Positions 1 through 5,119 of a stretch of 5,119 bases of DNA are shown piece after piece. The position numbers and the translations under genes were made by a program. The notes under the pieces were generated by a model. The model was not told the origin of the DNA. It made no database searches and saw nothing but the letters and a program-made list of their open reading frames with translations. The first letter of the stretch is position 1, and every line of letters starts with the position of its first letter. This DNA comes from JBBAFM01 sp041655415 (GTDB lineage: Bacteria; Bacillota; Clostridia; Peptostreptococcales; JAAYPU01): assembly GCA_964429195.1 (NCBI GenBank), contig CAYSBC010000093.1:1-5119 (forward strand), written 5' to 3'.

Positions 1-81
1 TTATGCGTTATTTAGGTAATTTAGGGGGTATTTATTGTAGTTTTTCGGAGGCTTCTCAGGTACGTAAGTTGTAAATTATTG

Positions 82-120
82 TGTGTCAGCAACCCCGTCC
101 CTCTGTCAACCCTCTGTCAA
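82..120. repeat. Interspersed repeat copy R1 with tandem 11-bp duplication
   Basis: This is the leftmost of four copies of a GGGACGGGGTTG-type repeat. The + strand carries the core TGTGTCAGCAACCCCGTCCC followed by CTCTGTCA. TGTCA boxes lie at 84-88, 104-108 and 115-119. The last part is a perfect tandem duplication of the 11-mer CCCTCTGTCAA (99-109 and 110-120). The box at 104-108 supplies, on the minus strand, the TGA stop of the recombinase-like gene. Unlike R3 and R4 it has no adjacent promoter block and no G-rich left arm. Its function is unknown; repeats of this kind in Firmicutes are often mobilised in trans, but no transposase is present here. Confidence 0.85.
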
Positions 121-561
121 CCAAAAGTCCATAAAATAATCATTGCTTGAATTGTTATATGCCTTGCATTCGTCTTGCCAAATTTCCATATTTTCTTTTA
201 TAATATCACATAAATGATTATATTTACTTTTGGAAATGTAACCACATTCACTCATGCTTTTATAAAATTTCTTTATACTGACTGCAGTTGTTTTTATGGT
301 GCCAGGTGTCGACCACGAACATTTGCGAATAAAGAAATATCCTAAAAAGTCATCTACTTCATATCCACATCCATCTTCCATCCCTAACGGCTCACATCTT
401 GTAAGATATTGGTTAATATAAAAATATACATTATCTAGGTGCTTACTTATTGTCCTTCGAGTCAATCCCGATTGGATTAAATCATTTTCGAATACACCAA
501 GGTATTTTTCGTTTTTCTCTTCTTGTTGCTTGCATAGTTTTTCATATTCTCCGTAATCCAT
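106..561 (-). CDS. Stand-alone tyrosine-recombinase N-terminal (core-binding, SAM-like) domain protein, 151 aa
   Basis: The protein resembles the alpha-helical core-binding domain that phage-type integrases and XerC/D recombinases use to grip DNA. The typical helices are visible: about residues 17-31, then 'GLTRRTISKHLDNVYFYIN' (32-50), an acidic 'YEVDDFLGYFFIRK' segment (67-80), and 'TIKTTAVSIKKFYKSMSECGYIS' as two halves around 88-110. The catalytic domain (Arg...His-x-x-Arg...Tyr) is entirely absent, so it cannot cut DNA by itself; DNA binding or partner binding is an inference. An upstream in-frame TTG at 604-606 lies inside repeat R2 and is unlikely. I chose the ATG at 559-561 because a strong GAGGTGG Shine-Dalgarno (567-573) sits 5 nt before it. 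The gene follows the diguanylate cyclase by 66 bp with no promoter seen between them, so co-transcription is likely. The last residues (Leu-Thr-Glu-Gly) and the stop are encoded by repeat R1. Confidence 0.75.
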   Translation of the reverse strand: MDYGEYEKLCKQQEEKNEKYLGVFENDLIQSGLTRRTISKHLDNVYFYINQYLTRCEPLGMEDGCGYEVDDFLGYFFIRKCSWSTPGTIKTTAVSIKKFYKSMSECGYISKSKYNHLCDIIKENMEIWQDECKAYNNSSNDYFMDFWLTEG

Positions 562-566
562 ATTTT

Positions 567-573
567 CCACCTC
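567..573 (-). promoter_or_regulatory. Ribosome binding site of the recombinase-like gene
   Basis: GAGGTGG on the minus strand lies 5 nt upstream of the ATG at 559-561. It decides the start in favour of this ATG over the in-frame TTG in the repeat, which has no comparable site. Confidence 0.7.
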
Positions 574-587
574 ATTTTCATTGGACT

Positions 588-630
588 GGGGCACATGTGT
601 CAGCAACCCCGTCCCTCTGTCACTTTGTCA
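588..630. repeat. Interspersed repeat copy R2
   Basis: The + strand core TGTGTCAGCAACCCCGTCCC starts at 596, with TGTCA boxes at 598-602, 618-622 and 626-630 (steps of 20 and 8 bp). A GGGG run at 588-591 can pair with CCCC at 607-610, giving a short imperfect hairpin that includes the palindrome CACATGTG. The third box contributes the TGA stop of the diguanylate cyclase gene on the minus strand. The copy fills most of the 66-bp gap between that gene and the recombinase-like gene. It lacks the promoter block found in R3 and R4. Confidence 0.85.
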
Positions 631-1815
631 CTGCACGGCAGATACTGAACAATTGCGTCTTTCCTTCGCCTTATATAAAGCCTTATCAGCGTTGTTGATG
701 AATTCATTAATCGATAATTCATCTGAAGGAATTATTGTGTTAATCCCTAGACTGATTGTCACATGACCCGAAATGTCAGAGTACAAATGTGGTACAACTA
801 TTTCTTCTACACCCTTCCTCATTTGTTCAGCAAGCTTTAATGCATTTTCCTCATCTAAGCGGGGGAGCAATATGGCAAATTCATCTCCTCCTATCCTGCC
901 CACTATATCCGAAGAAGGTTTTGCACAAGTTGTAAGAACCCCAGCAATTTGTTTTATACAATAACTACCGGATAGATGTCCATAATGATCATTAAATTCC
1001 TTAAACCAATCAATATCGGCCAATATTAATGATAAAGGCATTGAATGATCTTTGCATCTGCTCCATTCCTCTTCAATTTTGGTTTCAAAACTTAAATGAT
1101 TAAATACCCCCGTTAAACCATCCGTCTTGGATAGTACCTCCAACCTTTCATTTGCTTCCCGTAATTCCTTGTTCTTTTTCAGTATAATCTTCCTATTATT
1201 GAATTCCTCTATACTCCTTCTGTACCGCATCAAAGAAATTGCCCACGATATTATTACAAATGTAGTCGTGTTGATAGAGTTTGCGAACAGCAGCCCTGTA
1301 GATTCTTGAAAATACGGCATTATAATAAGAAACAAAGCATGAATGAGGAGATATAGCGACAATAATATAAGCGGACTAATTAATGGTGTAATGGCTATGG
1401 CTATGACTGCCACAACATATATGACAACTTGTCCATTGGTTAATTGATCCAACAACGATATTCCTGCGCACCATATCAATATAAAACTGATAAATACATA
1501 TCCAACGAGGCGAATGGCGGATATGTATCGAAGCACATCAGTTCCTAACTTCATATAAATTGTTAAAAATGCTAACATTACCAGTAGCATTAAGATATAC
1601 ATGAATCCGTAATATATGTAAGGTGTAACAAAAAGATTATCCTTGTTTATATGGTAATGAATCGCAATCATCATGGCTTCTAAAACAATAAATGTTATTG
1701 CTGTAATCTTTGCCCTTGCAACATTCATCCTATTCATATCTATTTCAAATTCCGTCTTATCTGAGATAGTTATTGGCAAAAAACTTTTTATAAAATTCTT
1801 TATTTTATTAAGCAT
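628..1815 (-). CDS. Membrane-anchored GGDEF-domain diguanylate cyclase, 395 aa
   Basis: Predicted to make cyclic di-GMP from two GTP at the inner face of the cytoplasmic membrane. Residues ~36-196 are strongly hydrophobic and hold about six transmembrane segments (roughly 37-54, 66-88, 100-118, 129-145, 147-167, 181-196), likely a sensor or anchor of unrecognised type. A charged helix (198-228) links to the GGDEF domain (~229-390). The catalytic features are intact: 'DIDWFKEFND' with metal-ligand Asp267, 'YGH' (278-280), and the GGDEF signature at 309-313. The allosteric inhibitory RxxD normally five residues before it reads Pro-Ser-Ser-Asp (300-303), so product inhibition at that site is probably lost. 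No EAL or HD-GYP domain is present. The frame could begin at a GTG (1822-1824), but that GTG overlaps the GAGGTG Shine-Dalgarno (1822-1827) for the ATG at 1813-1815, so I chose the ATG. The promoter is inside repeat R3 and the stop lies in repeat R2. Confidence 0.93.
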   Translation of the reverse strand: MLNKIKNFIKSFLPITISDKTEFEIDMNRMNVARAKITAITFIVLEAMMIAIHYHINKDNLFVTPYIYYGFMYILMLLVMLAFLTIYMKLGTDVLRYISAIRLVGYVFISFILIWCAGISLLDQLTNGQVVIYVVAVIAIAITPLISPLILLSLYLLIHALFLIIMPYFQESTGLLFANSINTTTFVIISWAISLMRYRRSIEEFNNRKIILKKNKELREANERLEVLSKTDGLTGVFNHLSFETKIEEEWSRCKDHSMPLSLILADIDWFKEFNDHYGHLSGSYCIKQIAGVLTTCAKPSSDIVGRIGGDEFAILLPRLDEENALKLAEQMRKGVEEIVVPHLYSDISGHVTISLGINTIIPSDELSINEFINNADKALYKAKERRNCSVSAVQ

Positions 1816-1821
1816 CCCAAG

Positions 1822-1827
1822 CACCTC
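1822..1827 (-). promoter_or_regulatory. Ribosome binding site deciding the cyclase start
   Basis: GAGGTG lies 6 nt before the ATG at 1813-1815. Its last three bases are the GTG that would otherwise extend the frame by three codons, so that GTG is more likely part of the ribosome binding site than the start. Confidence 0.7.
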
Positions 1828-1866
1828 AATTTTTCTATCTATAACAGTTTTTTGTCTTTGCTACAT

Positions 1867-1895
1867 ATTATACACGGTTCTAGATAATATTTCCA
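1867..1895 (-). promoter_or_regulatory. Sigma-A-type promoter inside repeat R3, driving the cyclase
   Basis: On the minus strand, TGGAAA (1890-1895, 4/6 match to TTGACA) is followed by a 17-bp spacer and a perfect TATAAT (1867-1872). Transcription would begin near 1860, leaving a leader of about 45 nt before the ATG at 1815. The same hexamers and spacing recur at 4858-4886 upstream of the helicase. The spacing and -10 match are seen directly; use as a promoter is inferred. Confidence 0.55.
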
Positions 1896-1957
1896 TTATA
1901 TTGAATAATCAGGGCATGTGTCAGCAACCCCGTCCCTTTGTCATCCGCTTTGTCATC
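1867..1957. repeat. Promoter-bearing repeat copy R3
   Basis: This copy has two parts. Bases 1867-1914 are a 48-bp block matching 4858-4905 at 46/48 positions. Bases 1916-1944 match 4932-4960 at 28/29 positions and hold the shared core, with TGTCA boxes at 1919-1923 and 1939-1943. A further box lies at 1951-1955, within a tandem copy of CTTTGTCATC (1936-1945 and 1948-1957, period 12). Between the two blocks R3 has one base where R4 has 26, so R3 lacks the inverted arm seen in R4. The first box supplies the helicase TGA stop. Confidence 0.85.
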
Positions 1958-4771
1958 GTAGGCATCGTATTGTTACAACCTTTTCCATCACGTGAATAAT
2001 TAGTACAACCAAGAAACGGTTGCATCTGGCTATTGTTTCCCCTTTTTACTATCAGGTATCCGTCAACACATTGATCACATTTTTGTATGGACAATTTCTT
2101 ACCCCTGAGGTCATTAGTTAAAAAGCCGCAAATTTCTGGTTCATTGGTACATATATATAGTCTCAGACCATAAGAGTTTTTATATTTGAATGCTAAGGGA
2201 TATCCACATATAGGGCAACTGTTGCGATATGGCGCCTTATCCTCTTTCTCATTCCAGTTTCCTTGAAGCAAAACACTTTTATAGTCTCGCTTAATTTCCA
2301 AAAGAAATTCCGACGGATTTTTTTCCGGGGCAATAAAATAGACTCTATTTTTGGTGCGCGTCATTGCAACATAAAATAATCGGCGTTCTTCCGCATATTC
2401 GATTGAATGATCTTCCTTGATAACAAATTTTAGCACCGGATCGTCTTCAATCTTAGATGGAAAACCGTATGTTTCATTACGACCATTAATAACGATGACA
2501 TTATCATAACCTAAACCCTTTGAAGAGTGGGCTGTCATAAAAGTAATATCAAGCTTTGGATATTTTACTGAGCGAACTTTGGACCCACGTTTTCTAAACT
2601 CGAACAGCCCGGAACGCTCCAGATTATCCCCATCAAAACCAAATCTCCCAAGTAATAGAATATTGGATTTTTCACTTTTTCCCTCTGCTTTGTTGTATTC
2701 AATAATTTGCTCTATTGCAATCTCAACAGCATGTGCAACTGCGTAAATTGCACCACTTCGATTATCTGCATTTATCGCTTTTCGGGTAGCGTCATAGGTG
2801 TAAATAATGACAGGATTATTGATTCTTTTAGGAGAAATTAGGTCCTTTTGAATTTGAGAGGTATTTTTTTGTATAAAGTTTCCTGCAATATCGATAATTT
2901 CTTGGGCATTTCTATAGGTATTTACAATTTTAAGGAGCTCACCATATCCCATTTTCTCACAGAATTTTGTAAACAGGCTAATATCTGAACCACTAAAAGC
3001 ATAAATAGATTGCCAATCATCCCCTACCGCTATTATCTTTGCCTCCGTTACAGTGGAGAGCTCCTTTGTGNNNNNNNNNNAGATTAAATCGCTGTCTTGA
3101 AATATCCTGATATTCATCAATAATAATATATTTGAAATCAAGTTTTTGTTTCATTTCCTTGACCTGCCTCAAGATTGAAGCTGACTCATTAATCATATCT
3201 TCAAAATCAACAGCATCATTTTCAGCTAGAAATCTTTGGTATTCTAAATAACATCCTTGACATATATCTAAAAATAGCTTCGTACGTACATTAGTAGTCG
3301 AGTTGGACATGCGCAAGAAATCTTCATTTACGTAGGCATTCGCCTTAAAATTAGAGATAAACCTGCAGATTAAAACTACCAATTTTCTAATGTACCTCGA
3401 TTGCTCAGAAAAAACCAACTTTTCTACTATTTCTCTTTGCGGGCGAGGATTTAGTATAAACCCATTTCCCTCCAATTGTACTTTAAGATGGCCTAACAGG
3501 GGACGTTGGTCATTATATCTTGAAAAAGTATATATTAATGCTGTTCCATGTTGTCGGTGAATCAAAACCTTTTGTTTAATGGCTTTTTTATAGGCTTTAA
3601 TTTCATTCGGGCTAAAACGATTATTCTCTCCAGATTCTGAAATCCCAAAATGCTCTATGTATGCCATATTATCCCCTTGGGAAATTTTGAAATCCGGCGT
3701 ATAAGGCTTTCTCGCGAACTGGATATTAAATGGATAGATGGGTTCATACGGATAATCTATATTATTTAAATACAGAAAATTTGCAATTTCAACTTCTTGT
3801 TTTGAACGCAAAATTTCATTAGCAATTGTAACCCTTCTTTTACTTCTACTATCGGAGATTTCCTGAACATATTCATTTAGATCGCTTTTCAATGTTTCAT
3901 ATTTTGCTTTTGCTACGGAATTAAAAAAAGTATTTAGGTTTTCTCCCTCGTAGGGTGCTTCAAAGTATGCTCCAAAAAATAGGATTAAATTATTGACCAT
4001 TCGTTCATTATTTAACAGATTACCTCGAAAATAATCCATCAAAACAAAATATAATTTCGATGAGTCAACGATATTTAATTTCTGATTAACCCTTTTACGG
4101 ATGATGGCATTTCCCGTAGAATGAAATGTGGTAATGGGGCAATCAATTGCAAGGTACTTATTTATCTTTTCTTTTAATTCCTCAACAGCCTTATTTGTAA
4201 AGGATATAACTAAAATTTGTTTAGGATTAATGCTTTTTTTCTCAACTAAATATTTTACTTTAGCCGCGACGGTGGTCGTCTTCCCTGCCCCTGCTCCGGC
4301 AATCACTAAGCAATAATCCTCATCCGTCAGTACAACCTCACGTTGGTTTTCATCTAAAAGAATACTGGGATCAACGCTTTTCAATATAGTATCCAGATAA
4401 TCTTTTTCATCTATTTTAGCCTTTGATATATAATCATGATTGTGCTTATTAACTATTTCATCGGTCCTCTTAAGTGTTTCAAGCGCTGATATAAGCTTTT
4501 TTTCATCGATTGAATGCTTCGAGCAATACTCGGATAGTATTCCCCCATTACGTATAACAAGGAAATACTTATGCAGTTCCTCAAAACCACTTAATATCTT
4601 ATTGTAATCGCTTCTTGCTATATAGCGTGTCTCCCTCAAAAGACTGTTTAGTAAGTTCTCATAATCATACAACCTCTTAACTTCAGATGGTATTTCAAAT
4701 GAAATAATTCTTATAGAATTATCGCTTTCTTCTTTTGAAAATAATTTTATAATATTTGAAAGAATCCCCAT
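1921..4771 (-). CDS. UvrD/helicase IV-like superfamily 1 DNA helicase with C-terminal zinc modules (946 aa, interrupted by assembly gap)
   Basis: ATP-dependent DNA helicase, probably 3'-5' as in its family, likely in cytoplasmic DNA repair. The motifs are in order: Q-like 'LDENQREVV' (139-147), Walker A 'AGAGAGKTT' (158-166), Ia 'ISFTNKA' (189-195), Ib 'TTFHSTG' (214-220), II 'IIIDEYQD' (549-556), III 'AVGDDWQSIYAFSG' (578-591), IV 'TYRN' (615-618), V 'MTAHSSKGLGYDNVIV' (742-757) and VI 'EERRLFYVAMTRTK' (791-804). Between Ib and II, residues ~325-415 resemble a PD-(D/E)XK nuclease-type insert (Glu328, Asp360 in 'YTPDF', Glu373 in 'YIEHFG'); this is tentative. Two four-cysteine zinc modules follow: Cys849/852/871/878 and Cys895/898/919/929. 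The ATG at 4769-4771 has an AAGAGGG site 6 nt upstream. Ten Ns (3071-3080) break the frame; omitting them restores RFN-Leu-TKE. The tail 'MTKGRGC' and the stop come from repeat R3. The promoter is in repeat R4. Confidence 0.9.
3071..3080. other. Run of 10 N (assembly gap) inside the helicase gene
   Basis: The frame entering the gap on the minus strand ends ...Arg-Phe-Asn plus CT; the frame leaving it begins with C and then Thr-Lys-Glu-Leu. Ten unknown bases put the halves out of frame. Zero (or a multiple of three) bases put them in frame, and with zero bases CT+C reads Leu. The joined 'RFNLTKELS' falls between motifs II and III. The run is probably a placeholder for a contig join, not real missing sequence or a mutation. 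Confidence 0.9.
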
Positions 4772-4777
4772 ATTGTA

Positions 4778-4784
4778 CCCTCTT
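4778..4784 (-). promoter_or_regulatory. Ribosome binding site of the helicase
   Basis: AAGAGGG lies 6 nt upstream of the ATG at 4769-4771, supporting that start. A short palindrome GCTATAGC (4786-4793) lies just before it in the leader. Confidence 0.65.
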
Positions 4785-4857
4785 AGCTATAGCCGCAGTT
4801 TTAACGCACTGACAGCCTTTTCTTTTGTCTATAATGATAAATTAATGCTCATTTCTA

Positions 4858-4886
4858 ATTATACACGGTTTTAGACAATATTTCCA
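4858..4886 (-). promoter_or_regulatory. Sigma-A-type promoter inside repeat R4, driving the helicase
   Basis: TGGAAA (4881-4886), a 17-bp spacer and TATAAT (4858-4863) occur on the minus strand, identical in hexamers and spacing to the promoter in R3. Transcription would start near 4851 and give a leader of roughly 80 nt before the helicase ATG. No riboswitch or clear attenuator is visible in that leader. Confidence 0.55.
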
Positions 4887-4978
4887 TTATATTGAATAAT
4901 CAGGGACAGGCTGTATTGTATATGTCTATCAATGTGTCAACAACCCCGTCCCTTTGTCATCTTCTCCCTCATTTGTCC
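4858..4978. repeat. Promoter-bearing repeat copy R4 with inverted arms
   Basis: This is the most complete copy. Bases 4858-4905 are the 48-bp promoter block and 4932-4960 the core, with TGTCA boxes at 4935-4939 and 4955-4959. A degenerate third box (TGTCC) lies at 4974-4978. The 26 bases between the blocks (4906-4931) are absent from R3. They complete a left arm AGGGACAGG (4902-4910) that pairs with CCCGTCCCT (4945-4953) over 9 bp with one mismatch; in minus-strand RNA this is a G-U wobble. The element could therefore fold as a stem with a 34-nt loop. Confidence 0.85.
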
Positions 4979-4982
4979 CAAT

Positions 4983-5005
4983 AAAAAAAAACCTATAAAT
5001 ACAGG
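4983..5005 (-). terminator. Weak terminator-like hairpin with a nine-T tract
   Basis: On the minus strand, CCTGT (5001-5005), loop ATTT and ATAGG (4992-4996) form a 5-bp stem with one G-T wobble, followed by nine Ts (4991-4983). Flanking A and T runs could lengthen the stem. It would end transcription of a gene coming from the right, insulating the helicase promoter. The stem is short, so the call is tentative. Confidence 0.35.
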
Positions 5006-5059
5006 AGTTTTAAGTATGCACCCCATCTTATCTGAGACGTGTCAAGGCCTCGGGTTGCC

Positions 5060-5119
5060 TCATCTCTTTTTCAATATCCGATGATATATAGGGCTATCTT
5101 TGTCACACTCCTTCACAGC
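5060..5119 (-). other. Possible C-terminal end of a gene entering from the right edge
   Basis: The minus-strand frame from the window edge reads 19 codons (ending 'SPIYHRILKKR') to a TGA at 5060-5062; the other two minus frames close within a few codons. A basic C-terminus followed by the hairpin at 4983-5005 would suit a gene end. Sixty bases are too few to show coding or name a family. The remainder of 4772-5119 holds only the leader, promoter, repeat and hairpin listed separately. Confidence 0.2.

Noticed and set aside
3..74. Plus-strand open stretch of 23 codons ending at TAA 72-74, perhaps a gene end at the left edge
   Set aside because: Too short to judge, with no recognisable motif and no terminator after it. 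I see nothing else supportable in 1-81.
450..766. Two overlapping plus-strand ORFs (450-698 and 581-766)
   Set aside because: They are antisense to the recombinase-like and cyclase genes, run through repeat R2, have no ribosome binding site or recognisable domain, and overlap well-supported minus-strand coding sequence.
1816..1866. c-di-GMP riboswitch in the cyclase leader
   Set aside because: The leader is only about 45 nt, AT-rich, with no aptamer-like stems or conserved GNRA tetraloop/receptor elements.
1673..1999. Plus-strand ORF of 108 codons
   Set aside because: Its hydrophobic translation is the mirror of the cyclase membrane segment; it then crosses the promoter and repeat R3. No ribosome binding site is seen.
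106..4771. A dedicated defence system made of helicase, cyclase and recombinase-like protein
   Set aside because: The helicase and cyclase each have their own promoter, lie 105 bp apart across a repeat, and no effector or known defence partner is present. Shared function is not supported by the sequence alone.
82..4978. CRISPR array
   Set aside because: The repeats are hundreds to thousands of bases apart with genes between them, are not regularly spaced and have no spacers or cas genes.
4937..5026. Minus-strand 29-codon ORF starting at the ATG at 5024-5026, with a hydrophobic middle and ending MTKGRGC
   Set aside because: It reads through the poly-T terminator-like hairpin and into repeat R4, its start has only a weak ribosome binding site, and the tail is just the repeat in frame. 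Probably not translated.

Overview
This 5.1-kb, AT-rich window most likely comes from a Firmicutes chromosome (Bacillales or a spore-forming clostridial lineage). The evidence is low GC, strong GAGGTGG/AAGAGGG-type ribosome binding sites, sigma-A-like promoter hexamers, and a GGGACGGGGTTG-type interspersed repeat of a kind common in that phylum. No taxonomic marker gene is present, so the assignment is an inference. All three convincing genes lie on the minus strand.

Layout in the direction of transcription (right to left): a possible C-terminal scrap of a gene entering at the right edge (5060-5119); a weak terminator-like hairpin (4983-5005); repeat copy R4 with an embedded promoter (4858-4978); a large superfamily 1 UvrD/helicase IV-like gene with two C-terminal four-cysteine zinc modules (4771-1921); repeat copy R3 with the same embedded promoter (1867-1957); a multi-pass membrane diguanylate cyclase (1815-628); short repeat copy R2 (588-630); a stand-alone tyrosine-recombinase core-binding (SAM-like) domain protein (561-106); and short repeat copy R1 (82-120). 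Bases 1-81 hold nothing I can support. The 10-N run at 3071-3080 splits the helicase reading frame, but the codons join perfectly (CT + C = Leu) if no bases are really missing, giving one 946-residue protein.

The most notable structure is the repeat family. Its four copies share one orientation and a core with TGTCA boxes exactly 20 bp apart. Three of the four copies supply the TGA stop codon of the adjacent gene, each through a different box. Two copies also carry a 48-bp block, 46/48 identical, that begins exactly at a TATAAT -10 element and contains a 17-bp spacer and a -35-like hexamer; these two promoter-bearing copies lie 2,991 bp apart and bracket the helicase gene. The segment therefore looks like genes punctuated by a promoter/stop-carrying repeat. 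The three genes have no obvious shared biochemical pathway (DNA unwinding, c-di-GMP synthesis, DNA binding), and I do not claim that they form a dedicated system.
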